Source of the DNA: Stutzerimonas stutzeri
Lineage (GTDB): Bacteria > Pseudomonadota > Gammaproteobacteria > Pseudomonadales > Pseudomonadaceae
DNA length: 64,000 bases
Assembly: GCA_019056435.1 (NCBI GenBank)
Contig: CP077641.1
Coordinates: 186,001-250,000, forward strand
Direction: 5' to 3'
Part shown: positions 28,738-38,877 of the stretch, one piece after another
How the letters are laid out: each line of letters starts with the position of its first letter
Position numbering within the stretch: the stretch's first letter is position 1
Notes under the pieces: generated by a model
The model's input: only the letters and a program-made list of their open reading frames with translations
What the model was told of the DNA's origin: nothing
Database searches by the model: none
Program-made: the position numbers and the translations under genes

Positions 28738-31700
28738 TCATGATTTCTCGTACGGGGCGCCTGCACCCCCAAGGCAGCGCCGCAGCAGCGCCACCAGCTC
28801 GGCGCGATCGACCGGTTTGGTCAGGTGTTCGTCAGCCCCGGCGGGAACACGGCCTTCATCCTCGACCAGGGCCACGATAGGCACCTGACAACCATAGTCG
28901 TTTCTCAGCTGTTCGATCATCGCCGCCCCGCCCTCCTCGGGCAGCGCCAGGTCGACGATGACCAGGTCGAACGCGTCTTCCTCGAAGCGTTCCAGGGCCT
29001 CGACGCCCGCCGTGGCTGGCACCGCCTGCAGGCCCTGTTCGTCGAGCATGCCGCTCAGGGCATAGATCGACCGTACGTCGGGATCTACCAACAACACCCG
29101 CTGACCCAGCAAAGGGTGTTCCATTTCGTTGATGGCCAACGAGGCCGAGTCCTTGGGAGGCTTCAACGCATCGTCCATATGCTCCAGTCCTTCTGTTTTT
29201 GACAAGGCGACCGACGAGTAACGTCGGAGTCTTCCGAGATTTCGCTCGGATAATGGGTTCCGGCTGTTCAACACGACCCGGACATCCTTCAGCGAGCGCA
29301 GCCGATCGAGCGCTTCGAGAAGATCCAGGCCATCTTCATCCGGCAAGTCGAAATCGACGACCAGCACGGCAAACGTCTGTTGGGCATAGGCCAGGCGAGC
29401 ATCCTCGCTGCGCTCGCAGGCCGTTACCCGATAGCCAAGCGCGTCGAAGTGCTCGCGCAACTGACGGCGGCGCTCAGGGTCGGTCTCGACCAGCAGCAGC
29501 CGAGTCGGATTGGCCTCCTGCATGGCCAGCTCGATGAACAGGCGCTCCAGCTCGGCCTGTGCCACCGGCTTGATCAGGTAGCGCGCATCCTCGTCGTTCC
29601 AGCCGTGCGGCTGAGGCACGCAGGAGATGATGTACACCGGCATGCCCTGATGGCGGGTATCGGCACGCAGCGTACGGTAGACCTGCCAGCCGCTGATATC
29701 CGGCAGCAGGATGTCCAGGATCACACCGGCAAAGCGCTCCCGATCCAGAGCCTCGAGCCCGTCCTGGCCGGTGCCGCAGATGACACTGGAGAAACCGTGC
29801 GCCTGCCCGACCTCGGCGACCACCGAGGCAAAATCGGCATCGTCCTCGACGATCAGCAACCCCGGCCCCTGGCCACGGCGGGCCGCGAGCGGCGTCGGCC
29901 TGGCCTGGGGCGCGGCAGCCGAGACCAGCGGCAGCTCGACGGTGAAGCAGGAACCTTTGCCAGGCTCGCTCTGCAGGCTGATGCCTCCGCCCAGCACTTC
30001 AGCCAGTTGTTTGGCGATGGACAGCCCTAGACCCGTGCCGCCGTATTGCCTGCTGATCGAGCCGTCGATCTGCTGGAACGCCACGAAGATCCGCTCGTGC
30101 TCTTCGGCCGCGATGCCGATCCCGGTGTCGATGACTCGAAACAGCAGCCGGTCACCCGCCTCGTCCTCGCCTGGCTGGCGTTCGACGCGGATGTCGACGC
30201 GGCCCTGTTCGGTGAACTTCAGGGCATTGGTGAGCAGGTTGCGCAGGATCTGATCCAGCCGTGCCCGATCACTGATGATGGTCTCCGGCACATCCGGCTC
30301 GATGGCCGTGTTCAACGCCAGCCCTTTCTGCTCGGCCAGTGCTTCGACTCCCGACGTCAGCTCCACTAGCAGCTCGGACAGGTTCAGTGGCTCGGCCTTG
30401 ATCTGCATGTGCCCGGCCTCGATCTTGGCCAGGTCCAGCACGTCATTGATCAGCTGCAGCAGGTCATGCCCGGCGCGGTGGATGATGTCGGCGTGGCGAA
30501 CCTGTTTCTCGGTGAGGTTGCTCGACGCGTTCTGTCGCAGTTGGTCGCTGAGGATGAGGATGCTGTTGAGCGGAGTGCGCAGCTCGTGCGACATGTTGGC
30601 GAGAAATTCGGACTTGTAGCGATTGGCGACCATCAGCTCGTTGGCCTGGTCGCGCAGACGCCGTTCGGCGGCCTTGCGATGACTGATGTCGATCACCACT
30701 GCCTGGATCAGGTGCTCCTCACCGCTGCGCAGCGGCGATAACCCCACCTCGACAGGCAGCAGCCGGCCATCGCGATGGCGACCGAAGAGTTCGCGGTTAT
30801 CGCCCAGCCGAGCCTCGTGTTCCTGGATCAACCGGTGGCGAATCTCGAAATAGGTCTTGCGCATCGATTCGGGGATGAGCAGCTCCACAGGCTGGCCAAG
30901 TAGCTGCTGACGCTCGTAACCGAAGAGGAGCTCGGTCTGGCGATTGACCATCACGATCCGGCCATCGTGGTCGAACAGCAGGAATGCGTTGGGCGAGGCC
31001 TCGACCACGTTGCGAAAGCGTTCCTCGTCGCGCTTGCGTTGCTGCAGATCGACCAGATTCAGCAGGTGGTGAACGCCGTCATCCCGCTTGAAGCGCGTCA
31101 GGCTCAGGGACACCGGCACCGTCGTACCGTCTTCGCGCAATGCCTGGCTTTCGTGCTGCCCCGTATCGAGCAAGCTATCCGGGTCCAGCGCACCGGGCAC
31201 GTAGCGATTGAGCCGCTCACCGGCCAACAGCCCCGCGCTGCTGCCCAGCAGCGTCGCGGCACTCTGGTTGGCCAGCTCAATGCGGCCGTTGGCGTTGCAC
31301 AGCAAGGTCGCCACCGGTAGCTGCTCGATCAGCTGACGGAACCGCGCTTCACGCTCTTGCAGCTGCTCGCCCAGCTTCTGGCTGCTGCGCAACGCGCGTT
31401 CACGGAGGAACAGGTAACCGCCGATCAGAAACGAGAACAGCGCGGCAGCCGTCATGGCGGCCACCAGACTGAAGGCGCGTCCCGAGCTGCGCAGGATCGC
31501 TTCGTACTCCGGCGTGCTGGCCACCTCCAGCTGCCAGCTGCGCCCATACATATAGATGTTGCGAACCCGGTGGAACGCGGCATCACGGCTCACCGGCGCA
31601 CGCCCCACCAGCAGCGGTTCGTCGGGCGCCGCGGCGTCGAACAACTGCATCTGGAACAGCTTGCTGCGCGACCCCACCACACCTTCCATCAAGTCGGTCA

Positions 31701-32412
31701 GACGGAAGGCGCCGTGCAGGGCGCCGGCGAACGCCGCCTGGCGCTCTTCGAGGGTGGTGACCGGGGCACCGGCGCGATAGAGCGGCAGGAACAGCAGCAT
31801 GCCGACCTGAGCGTTCTCCTCGGTCTCCTGCTTGAGCCGAATGGGCCCGGTCAACATGGGCGTACCGATATTGCGTGCGGCCGTAATCGCCTGGCGACGC
31901 GTTTCCTCGCTCATCAAGTCGAAACCGATCACGCGGCGATTGCGCCAATCCAGTGGGTGGATGTAATCCGTGATGAGGTATTCGTCCCGCTGGCCGGCCG
32001 GAAACATGCGGAAGTTCTCGCGGCCGTTCGCACGGATGCGGCGCAGCACCTCATCGAGCGTTTCGGGGCGTGCGTAACGGGACAGGCCTAGCGCCTGAAT
32101 GCCGGGATAGAAGTCCTGTAACTGGAGCTGGTCGGACGCTCGGTTCCAGTCGTCGAGGGAGACATCGTCGCTACCGATGAACAGTCCGGCCATGCCGCGC
32201 ATGACCATCTCGTAGGCGCGCATGCGCTCACGTAGCGTGCTTTCGATATCGTTGACCGCCAGGTTGAAGCGCTGCACCTGCTCGCTGCGAATGCGCGCTT
32301 CCTGAACATGCCATTGCCAGCCGACCCATCCTCCGAGCCCTGCCATCAAGGCCAACGTCACCATCAATGGCAGCCAAGGCTTGCGAGAATGGAGAGCGGA
32401 ACGATCTTCCAT
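28738..32412 (-). CDS. CHASE-domain hybrid histidine kinase with three receivers
   Basis: A 1224-residue membrane sensor. Order: transmembrane helix 12-33, periplasmic CHASE domain 75-290, second helix 313-336, PAS 355-455, PAS 465-580, HisKA with FLANMSHELRTPLNS (His609), HATPase with DTGIGI and GGTGLGLS (to ~830), then receivers with candidate Asp900, Asp1020 and Asp1154. The second receiver begins LLLVETDPE, lacking the usual acidic pair, so it may not be phosphorylated normally. CHASE domains bind small diffusible ligands in other proteins; the ligand here is unknown. The downstream REC-PAS-GGDEF-EAL gene is the likely output. Confidence 0.9.
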   Translation of the reverse strand: MEDRSALHSRKPWLPLMVTLALMAGLGGWVGWQWHVQEARIRSEQVQRFNLAVNDIESTLRERMRAYEMVMRGMAGLFIGSDDVSLDDWNRASDQLQLQDFYPGIQALGLSRYARPETLDEVLRRIRANGRENFRMFPAGQRDEYLITDYIHPLDWRNRRVIGFDLMSEETRRQAITAARNIGTPMLTGPIRLKQETEENAQVGMLLFLPLYRAGAPVTTLEERQAAFAGALHGAFRLTDLMEGVVGSRSKLFQMQLFDAAAPDEPLLVGRAPVSRDAAFHRVRNIYMYGRSWQLEVASTPEYEAILRSSGRAFSLVAAMTAAALFSFLIGGYLFLRERALRSSQKLGEQLQEREARFRQLIEQLPVATLLCNANGRIELANQSAATLLGSSAGLLAGERLNRYVPGALDPDSLLDTGQHESQALREDGTTVPVSLSLTRFKRDDGVHHLLNLVDLQQRKRDEERFRNVVEASPNAFLLFDHDGRIVMVNRQTELLFGYERQQLLGQPVELLIPESMRKTYFEIRHRLIQEHEARLGDNRELFGRHRDGRLLPVEVGLSPLRSGEEHLIQAVVIDISHRKAAERRLRDQANELMVANRYKSEFLANMSHELRTPLNSILILSDQLRQNASSNLTEKQVRHADIIHRAGHDLLQLINDVLDLAKIEAGHMQIKAEPLNLSELLVELTSGVEALAEQKGLALNTAIEPDVPETIISDRARLDQILRNLLTNALKFTEQGRVDIRVERQPGEDEAGDRLLFRVIDTGIGIAAEEHERIFVAFQQIDGSISRQYGGTGLGLSIAKQLAEVLGGGISLQSEPGKGSCFTVELPLVSAAAPQARPTPLAARRGQGPGLLIVEDDADFASVVAEVGQAHGFSSVICGTGQDGLEALDRERFAGVILDILLPDISGWQVYRTLRADTRHQGMPVYIISCVPQPHGWNDEDARYLIKPVAQAELERLFIELAMQEANPTRLLLVETDPERRRQLREHFDALGYRVTACERSEDARLAYAQQTFAVLVVDFDLPDEDGLDLLEALDRLRSLKDVRVVLNSRNPLSERNLGRLRRYSSVALSKTEGLEHMDDALKPPKDSASLAINEMEHPLLGQRVLLVDPDVRSIYALSGMLDEQGLQAVPATAGVEALERFEEDAFDLVIVDLALPEEGGAAMIEQLRNDYGCQVPIVALVEDEGRVPAGADEHLTKPVDRAELVALLRRCLGGAGAPYEKS

Positions 32413-32527
32413 TCGACCTCCTCAGGTGCCACTACATGGCTCGCTGTCACGAGCTTCAGAGTCGTTTATCGCCGAGAGGTTCCGTGTGACGAAACAACAG
32501 ATAGAAAACTGGCGTCACAAAAATGGC

Positions 32528-32556
32528 AAGGCGAGCCCGGGTACGGGTCTCGCCTT
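32528..32556. terminator. Terminator after the OmpA lipoprotein gene
   Basis: AAGGCGAG (32528-32535) and CTCGCCTT (32549-32556) form a perfect stem; in the minus-strand sense it is followed by GCCATTTTT. It ends the OmpA-family transcript before the divergently spaced kinase gene. Confidence 0.8.
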
Positions 32557-32568
32557 TATTTGCAAGGC

Positions 32569-33225
32569 TTAGAGGGGACGCAGATTAATCTCGACGCGTC
32601 GGTTCTGGGCGCGGCCGGCGGCTGTGTCATTGCTGGCAATGGGCTGGCTGGAAGCGGCGCCGTAGGCCGTGATGCGCGAGGCGGCTACTCCGTTGCCCTC
32701 GAGGTAGGCGGCGACGCTGCGCGCGCGGCGGTTGGACAGGTCCTGGTTGAGCTGCTGCGAGCCCGTGCTGTCGGTATGCCCGACGATATCCACGCCGTTC
32801 TTGTTGAATTCCTTGAAGACCTGCACCAGCGAGTTGAGCGTCGGGTAGAAGCTGCTGGAGATGTCTGCCGAATTGCTGGCGAAGGTGATGTTCCCCGGCA
32901 TGATCAGGGTCAGATTGTCGCCATTGCGCTGGACCTGGACGCCCGTGCCTTGCAGCGTCTGGCGCAGCTTGGCTTCTTGGGTATCGACGTAGTAGCCATA
33001 GCCACCACCGGCCGCGCCGCCGACCGCCGCGCCGATCAGCGCACCCTTGGCGCGGTCCTTCTTGCTCGAGGTCGCTGCCCCGATGACAGCCCCGCTGACC
33101 GCGCCGATGCCGCCATAAATGCCTGCCTTGCCCGCTTCCCGCTCGCCGGTGTACGGATTGTTGGTGCAGCCAGCCAGCAGCGCGATCGCGGCGGCGGTTG
33201 CGGTCAGGTTAATCAGCTTCTTCAT
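32569..33225 (-). CDS. OmpA-family lipoprotein (YiaD-like)
   Basis: A 218-residue outer-membrane lipoprotein. The signal peptide ends in LLAGC (Cys20). A glycine-rich glycine-zipper region (residues about 38-80) precedes the peptidoglycan-binding OmpA domain, with ITFASNSADIS, VDIVGHTDSTGS, LSNRRARSVAAYL and NRRVEINLRPL at the end. It probably tethers the outer membrane to peptidoglycan. I recall it two genes from pta in P. aeruginosa. Confidence 0.92.
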   Translation of the reverse strand: MKKLINLTATAAAIALLAGCTNNPYTGEREAGKAGIYGGIGAVSGAVIGAATSSKKDRAKGALIGAAVGGAAGGGYGYYVDTQEAKLRQTLQGTGVQVQRNGDNLTLIMPGNITFASNSADISSSFYPTLNSLVQVFKEFNKNGVDIVGHTDSTGSQQLNQDLSNRRARSVAAYLEGNGVAASRITAYGAASSQPIASNDTAAGRAQNRRVEINLRPL

Positions 33226-33415
33226 GGGTTACTTCCTTCATCTCCGGAACGTCTGCCAGCGCACGGGAACGGCCCTGGCCGGCTGAAATGCGCGGCTAGG
33301 GTAACACCCGTTCTGACGCATTAACCGGAACAGGCCGACGATCCCGCGATTCCCCCGCCCGGACGGCGAGCCAGAGCGCCTTGCGACTCCGTGAAGAAGA
33401 AAGGGCCTGCCAAGG

Positions 33416-35098
33416 CTAGACCGAAGAAATCGTGTCATGCCCCTCTTCGAGCCAGCGGGCGATGTCGACCCGAATACGCTTCTTGTCCAACTTGCCTACG
33501 CTGGTCTTGGGAATATCCTCGACCACGGCGATCTGCCGCGGTATGGCCCATTTGTTGATATGGCCCTGCTCCACCGCGGGTTCCAGGAAGGCCTGCAGAC
33601 CACGCGCATCGAGCGTTTGCCCCGGGCACAGCACCAGCAATGCGAACGGCCGCTCGCCCCAGCGCTCGTCCGGCACGCCGACCACCGCAACGTCACGCAC
33701 GGCTTCGTGCCGGCTGATCAGGCCTTCCAGCGAGAGAGAGGAAATCCACTCGCCGCCGGTCTTGATCACATCCTTGATACGGTCGCGAATGTCGATGTTG
33801 CCCATCTCGTCCAGTGTGGCGACGTCGCCCGTATGCAACCAGCCGCCCGCCCAGAGTTCTTCACTCTTCTGTGGGTTGCCGGCATAGCCCTGGGTCAACC
33901 AGGGCGCACGCAATACCAGCTCACCCTGGGACGAGCCGTCGGCCGGCAGAAAGCTGCCGTCTGGCGCCTGAATCGCGGCATCGACCAGTACGACCGGAAC
34001 CCCGGCCTTGAGTCGATAGGTAACCTGCTCGTCATCGCTGGCTTGCAGCAGCTCGTCATTGAGGTGCGCGCCCGAGATCAGTGGACAGGTTTCCGACATG
34101 CCATAGGCTGCGATCAGCTGCATGCCGCAGCCGCGCGCCGCCTCATACAGGCCGCGCGTCAGGGCGCTGCCACCGATGGTGATCTTCCAGCCCTTGAAAT
34201 CGACGCCCTGCGCGGCCTTGGCATTGAGCAGCATCTGCACGATCGTCGGCACACAGTGGGAGAACGTCACCTGCTCGCGGCGCCACAGCTCGATGAGCAG
34301 CTCAGGATCGTAACGCCCCGGATAGACCTGCTTGAGGCCCATCATGGTCGCGACGTAGGGCAAGCCCCAGGCATGGACGTGGAACATCGGCGTGATCGGC
34401 ATGTACACGTCGCCGCTGCTCATCAGCGTCGGATTTTCGCGACAACCCACAGTGACGGCCGCGGCCAGGGTGTGCAGCACCAGCTGCCGATGGGTGAAGT
34501 AGACGCCCTTGGGATCGCCGGTGGTGCCGGTGGTGTAGAAGGTCGTGGCAACCGAGTCTTCGTCGAAGTCGGGGAAGTCGTACTCGGACGGGGCCGCCGC
34601 GAGCAAGCGTTCGTACTCGCCGACGCAGTCGGGCAGCTCGCAGTTCGCCCCGTCATCATCCGTGAGCAGCAACGTCCTCTCGACCGTGGTCAACTGACCG
34701 GCGATGGCCTGATAAAGCGGCGCGAAATCACTGTTGACGAGGACAAAGCGGTCCTCGGCGTGGTTCATGGTGTAAAGGATCTGCTCGGGCGAGAGGCGTA
34801 CGTTGATCGTGTGTACGACTGCACCGATCATGGGAATGGCGAACATGCATTCGAGGTAGCGGTGGCTGTCCCAGTCCATGACCGCGACCGTATCACCGGC
34901 CTTCACCCCGGCGGCAGTCAGCACATGCGCCAGGCGCGCGACGCGCCGGTTGAGTTCGCGGTAGTCGAAGCGCAACCGATCACGGTAGACGATCTCGCGG
35001 CTGCGCTCGTAGCGCTGCCCGGACATCAGCAGACGTTTGATCAGCAGCGGGTAGGCGTAGGCGTTATCGGCGGGCTTGATGATTCGGGTCTGCAGCAT
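33416..35098 (-). CDS. Fatty-acid--CoA ligase, AlkK-like
   Basis: Activates a fatty acid to its acyl-CoA through an acyl-adenylate. The 560-residue protein has the AMP-binding signature YTTGTTGDPKGVYFTH, AYGMSETCP, the GWLHTGDVATLDEMG hinge region and the C-terminal catalytic lysine in KTSVGKLDKK. Overall it is nearest to AlkK-type medium-chain ligases as I recall them. It stands alone, with no beta-oxidation genes beside it. Confidence 0.88.
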   Translation of the reverse strand: MLQTRIIKPADNAYAYPLLIKRLLMSGQRYERSREIVYRDRLRFDYRELNRRVARLAHVLTAAGVKAGDTVAVMDWDSHRYLECMFAIPMIGAVVHTINVRLSPEQILYTMNHAEDRFVLVNSDFAPLYQAIAGQLTTVERTLLLTDDDGANCELPDCVGEYERLLAAAPSEYDFPDFDEDSVATTFYTTGTTGDPKGVYFTHRQLVLHTLAAAVTVGCRENPTLMSSGDVYMPITPMFHVHAWGLPYVATMMGLKQVYPGRYDPELLIELWRREQVTFSHCVPTIVQMLLNAKAAQGVDFKGWKITIGGSALTRGLYEAARGCGMQLIAAYGMSETCPLISGAHLNDELLQASDDEQVTYRLKAGVPVVLVDAAIQAPDGSFLPADGSSQGELVLRAPWLTQGYAGNPQKSEELWAGGWLHTGDVATLDEMGNIDIRDRIKDVIKTGGEWISSLSLEGLISRHEAVRDVAVVGVPDERWGERPFALLVLCPGQTLDARGLQAFLEPAVEQGHINKWAIPRQIAVVEDIPKTSVGKLDKKRIRVDIARWLEEGHDTISSV

Positions 35099-35229
35099 GA
35101 GGGCTTCCTGTTATTGATGTTATCGAGATGCACACTCGGAGCACTGGCTGCGCGGGCGCGCATTGCCTGCATCCGTTTCGACAGCCACCCGCCCGCCAGC
35201 TTGCCCGCCTAGTCGCAGGCTCGTCGGTG

Positions 35230-35861
35230 TCAGGTCAGCTCACTGGCGGCCAGGCGGATACCCAACCCGACCAGCACCACACCGGTCACCCTGTCGAACC
35301 AATGCCCCATTCGGGCGAAACCGGCACGGACGCGCGCCGGCTGAACAACCAAGCCACCACGCTGAACCACAGCGCGGTGGCGAACGCCAGATATACCCCA
35401 TAGCCGGCCTGAACCGCGAGCGGGGTATGGGGGTCGATAACCACCGTGAATAGGGATAGAAAAAACAGGGTCGCCTTGGGATTGAGTCCGTTGGTGATGA
35501 AGCCGACGGTAAAGGCGCGCCGCGCCGAGCGCGGCTCCATCGCCTCTCCATCGACGACCGAGGCGGCCGCCGGCATGGGCTTGGCCCGCAAGGCCTGGAA
35601 CCCCAGCCAGAACAGGTAGCCGGCCGCCAACCACTTGAACAGGTTGAACAGCACGATGGACTGCGAGACGATCAGGCCGATTCCAAGCAACGAATACCCG
35701 ACGTGCACCAGGATGCCGCTGCCCACACCCATGGCCATCCAGGCGCCGCTGCGCTGCCCACGGGTCACGCTTTCGCGCACCACCACTGCAAAGTCCGGTC
35801 CGGGGCTGGCCACCGCCAGCAAGTGCACCAGGGCAACTGTGAGAAACTCGGTCCAGTACAT
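35230..35861 (-). CDS. LysE/RhtB-family amino-acid exporter (frameshifted)
   Basis: A six-helix inner-membrane exporter of the LysE superfamily; substrates of relatives are amino acids or homoserine lactones. The N-terminal ASPGPDFAVVVRESVTRG is the family signature, and GFITNGLNPKATLFFLS is the second repeat. One base is missing near 35337, and restoring it gives the last helix GVVLVGLGIRLA for a total of 210 residues. Divergent from the hydroxyacid dehydrogenase. Confidence 0.88.
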
Positions 35862-35923
35862 CGATCAACTCCGTCAACTTCGGGGCGGGACGTCAGCCCG
35901 CTGATTCCATACGAGTAAAGTTC

Positions 35924-36886
35924 ATGAGCAACCGCCGCGCCGTTTTTCTCGACCTCTCCCCGCTCGATCAGGGCGACCTTGACCTGTCCCCGCTGCGAGC
36001 GGCCTTCGATGAGCTGGTCTGTCATGAACAGACCGCGGACACAGACATCATCGAACGCCTGCAGGGCGCAGAGGTTGCGATCGTCAACAAGGTCAACCTG
36101 GGCCCGGCGGTATTCGCCGCCTGCCCCGATCTGAAGCTGGTTCTCGTGGCGGCTACGGGGGTCAACAATATCGATCTGGAAGCCGCCCGACAGCATGGCG
36201 TGACCGTCTGCAATTGCCAGGCGTACGGCACGGCGACGGTGGCCCAGCACACCCTGACCCTGCTGCTGGCCCTGGCGACCCGCCTACCGGATTACCAGGC
36301 CGCCGTGGCACGGGGCCGCTGGCAGGAAAGCGGGCAATTCTGCCTGCTCGACTTCCCCATCGTCGAGCTAGACGGCAAGACACTCGGCGTGCTCGGCCAT
36401 GGCGAACTGGGCAGCGCCGTTGCACGCCTGGCCGAAGCGCTGGGTATGCGTGTACTGGTCGGCAACCTGCCCGGCCGTCCGCCGCGCGCGGATCGCCTCT
36501 CGCTCGACGAACTCCTGCCTCAGGTCGACGCGCTGACTCTGCACTGCCCCTTGACCGAACACACCCGCAATCTCATCGGCGCGCGCCAGCTGCAAGCCAT
36601 GAAGCCCACGGCGTTCATCATCAACACGGCGCGGGGCGGACTGATCGACGAACAGGCGCTGGCCGACACGCTGCGCCATGGCCACCTCGGCGGCGCCGCC
36701 ACCGACGTACTCACCAGCGAGCCGCCCAGCAACGACAACCCGCTGCTGGCCGCGGATGTCCCACGCCTGATCGTGACACCGCACAGCGCCTGGGGCAGCC
36801 GCGAGGCACGCCAGCGGATCGTTGGACAGCTGAGCGAGAATGCACGGGCCTTCTTCTCCGGCTCACCAATGCGCCAGGTCGGCTGA
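35924..36886 (+). CDS. hprA: D-2-hydroxyacid dehydrogenase (hydroxypyruvate/glycerate type)
   Basis: Uses NAD(P)H to interconvert a 2-oxoacid and its D-hydroxyacid, most likely hydroxypyruvate and D-glycerate. The 320-residue protein has the Rossmann motif GHGELG, the substrate loop AATGVNNIDLEAA, NTARGGLIDE with the catalytic Arg, and the final HSAWGS with the catalytic His. HprA is favoured by family and by its position before rsmC, which I recall from P. aeruginosa; phosphite or lactate dehydrogenases are less likely. Confidence 0.82.
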   Translation: MSNRRAVFLDLSPLDQGDLDLSPLRAAFDELVCHEQTADTDIIERLQGAEVAIVNKVNLGPAVFAACPDLKLVLVAATGVNNIDLEAARQHGVTVCNCQAYGTATVAQHTLTLLLALATRLPDYQAAVARGRWQESGQFCLLDFPIVELDGKTLGVLGHGELGSAVARLAEALGMRVLVGNLPGRPPRADRLSLDELLPQVDALTLHCPLTEHTRNLIGARQLQAMKPTAFIINTARGGLIDEQALADTLRHGHLGGAATDVLTSEPPSNDNPLLAADVPRLIVTPHSAWGSREARQRIVGQLSENARAFFSGSPMRQVG

Positions 36887-36946
36887 CAGGCGCTTCTGTA
36901 GGCGCAGGCAGGCTGCTAAGCTCGCGCGCTTTGCCCGGAGGCATCC

Positions 36947-37948
36947 ATGGATCCGAGAAGCGAGGTGCTCCTGCGCCAGGCCGATTTGTTCAGCGGCGAG
37001 CTGCTCTTGGCCGGACTTCCAGCCGACGATCTACTTGGCCAGCTGCCCAACGCGCGGGGCTGGTCCTGGCATGCCGGCGACCACCAGCGGTTGCAGGCGC
37101 GCTTTGGCGATCGTTGTGCCTTCGGAGTCGAACCCCCTTCGGCGCCCTTCGAAGCGGCCGTGCTCTTCCTGCCCAAGTCACGTGAGCTGACCGATTACCT
37201 GCTCGAAGCCCTGGCCTGCAAACTGGCCGGCCGGTTGATCTATCTGGTCGGCGAAAAGCGCGCCGGCATCGAACGCGCAGCGAAGCAGCTCGCGCCCTTC
37301 GGCCAGGCGCGCAAACTAGACAGCGCACGGCATTGCCAGCTCTGGCAGGTCAAGGTAGCCCACAGCCCTGCGCCGCCCGATCTCGAGCGCCTGGCCCAGC
37401 GTTTCAGCCTGCCGCTGATCGGCGGCCCGCTGCAGGTCGTGAGCTTGCCTGGCGTGTTCAGCCATGGCCGGTTGGATCGCGGTACGGCCTTGCTGCTTGA
37501 GCATCTGGACGATTTGCCGGGCGGCCGCATGCTCGACTTCGGCTGCGGTGCCGGTATCGTCGGCAGCTGTCTGAAGCGTCGCTACCCCGAGAGCGAACTG
37601 ATCCTGCTCGACGTCGATGCCTTCGCCGTCGAAAGCAGCCGGCTGACCCTGGCCGCTAACGGACTGGATGCCAGCGTGATCGCCGGCGACGGTATCGACG
37701 CCGCGCCCCGCGACTGCAGCGCGATCGTCAGCAATCCGCCGTTCCACCAGGGCGTGCATACCCACTATGAGGCGAGCGAATCGCTGCTACAGCGGGCCGC
37801 CGGCCACCTCAGCCCTGGCGGCGAACTGCGCCTGGTCGCCAATGCCTTTCTTCGGTATCCGCCGCTGATCGAGGCGAGCCTCGGCCGTTGCGACACCTTG
37901 CAGGAGGCCGACGGCTTCCGAATCTACAGCGCCCGCCGCGAGCGCTAG
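36947..37948 (+). CDS. rsmC: 16S rRNA (guanine1207-N2) methyltransferase
   Basis: Methylates G1207 of 16S rRNA in the small ribosomal subunit. The 333-residue protein has the RsmC two-domain layout: a degenerate N-terminal half and a C-terminal methyltransferase with the SAM motif [12 protein letters not shown] and the NPPFHQG catalytic motif. The ATG follows CCGGAGG closely. Its stop codon is about 50 bases before the manganese riboswitch. Confidence 0.93.
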   Translation: MDPRSEVLLRQADLFSGELLLAGLPADDLLGQLPNARGWSWHAGDHQRLQARFGDRCAFGVEPPSAPFEAAVLFLPKSRELTDYLLEALACKLAGRLIYLVGEKRAGIERAAKQLAPFGQARKLDSARHCQLWQVKVAHSPAPPDLERLAQRFSLPLIGGPLQVVSLPGVFSHGRLDRGTALLLEHLDDLPGGRMLDFGCGAGIVGSCLKRRYPESELILLDVDAFAVESSRLTLAANGLDASVIAGDGIDAAPRDCSAIVSNPPFHQGVHTHYEASESLLQRAAGHLSPGGELRLVANAFLRYPPLIEASLGRCDTLQEADGFRIYSARRER

Positions 37949-37997
37949 CCGCATCGCACTTGCGTATCCGGCTGCCCTTGGGCAAACTCGCGCCCGT

Positions 37998-38126
37998 CCT
38001 TGGGGGAGTAGTCTCCTGCGAGCTCTCCGCTCGCCTGGCATGCGTCAACACACTTGGTCCGCAGACCATGGCGCATGTGACCCTGCGCGGTGCACCAAGC
38101 CCGTGCCCGGTTTGACAAGACCCATG
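37998..38126 (+). promoter_or_regulatory. yybP-ykoY manganese riboswitch
   Basis: The leader of the UPF0016 gene carries the hallmarks of the yybP-ykoY aptamer: GGGGGAGTAGTC at 38002-38013, a GC-rich side hairpin (38018-38022 with 38030-38034), CGTCAACACAC at 38043-38053, TTGGTC/GACCAT pairing, and CAAGACCC at the 3' end (38117-38123). The ends can close by TGGG (38001-38004) with CCCA (38121-38124). The known job of this class is to sense Mn2+ and turn on exporters, including UPF0016 genes, so sequence and context agree. Confidence 0.85.
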
Positions 38127-38178
38127 ACACGTATACCTGACCCGGGGCGGGCAGGTTGTGCGTGTCATGGTGCTTTCT
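38123..38178 (+). terminator. Switch hairpin of the manganese riboswitch
   Basis: CATGACACG (38123-38131) pairs perfectly with CGTGTCATG (38161-38169), with a second inner stem ACCTG/CAGGT (38135-38139 with 38152-38156), followed by a weak T-rich stretch (GCTTTCT). Its 5' arm overlaps the 3' strand of the aptamer's closing stem, so the two are mutually exclusive: this is the likely off-state hairpin, either a terminator or a ribosome-site regulator. Confidence 0.6.
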
Positions 38179-38207
38179 AGTCGACCCGCCCCTGCAAGGA
38201 AGTCTCG

Positions 38208-38794
38208 TTGGAATCGTTCTATATCCCCACGCTGATCGTTGCGCTCGCCGAAATCGGCGACAAGACGCAGTTGCTCGCGCTCCTGCTGGCTGCCCGCTAC
38301 CGGCGGCCATGGCCGATCATCTGGGGTATCACGGTCGCGACGCTGGTCAACCACGCCGTCGCGGGCGGTGTCGGCAGCTGGGTGTCGTCTGCGCTGTCTC
38401 CCGTAACCCTGGGCTGGATCCTCGCGGCATCCTTCGCTGCGGTTGCATTGTGGACGCTGGTGCCGGACAAACTGGAAGAAGACGAAGCTTCGCGCGGCGT
38501 CCGATTCGGCCCTTTCGTAGCCACGCTTATCGCGTTTTTCTCGCTGAAATGGGTGACAAGACCCAGGTGGCGACCGTCATGCTGGCCGCGCAGTATCCCG
38601 ACTTCTGGCTGGTCATCATCGGCACCACCCTCGGCATGCTGATCGCCAACGTACCGGTGGTACTGGCCGGCAATTTCGCGGCCGACCGCATGCCGCTGAC
38701 ACTCATACGACGGATTGCCGCCATCGGCTTCGCCGCGCTGGCCCTCTACGCCGGGTACGAAGCCCTGACGCTGAGCGGCACGCTTCCAGTCTGA
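38208..38794 (+). CDS. UPF0016/GDT1-family manganese exporter (frameshifted)
   Basis: An integral membrane cation exporter related to TMEM165/Gdt1; bacterial relatives export Mn2+. The two repeats carry AEIGDKTQ near residue 14 and AEMGDKTQ near residue 115, the family's paired cation motifs. It starts at TTG 38208 after AAGGAAG (38196-38202); no ATG is placed well. A base is missing at 38540 just before the second motif; repaired length is 195 residues. Control by the upstream manganese riboswitch fits the role. Confidence 0.9.
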
Positions 38795-38877
38795 TACGCA
38801 GCGCAAATCGCCGCCGCCCCACTGCTGCTAGAGTGCGCGTTCGCCGCGCCTGGCGGCACATGGGGAGTTCGGGCGAC

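Noticed and set aside
33437..35212. Long plus-strand frame antisense to the acyl-CoA ligase gene
   Set aside because: Shadow of the ligase; low-complexity composition, no ribosome site, no recognisable domain.
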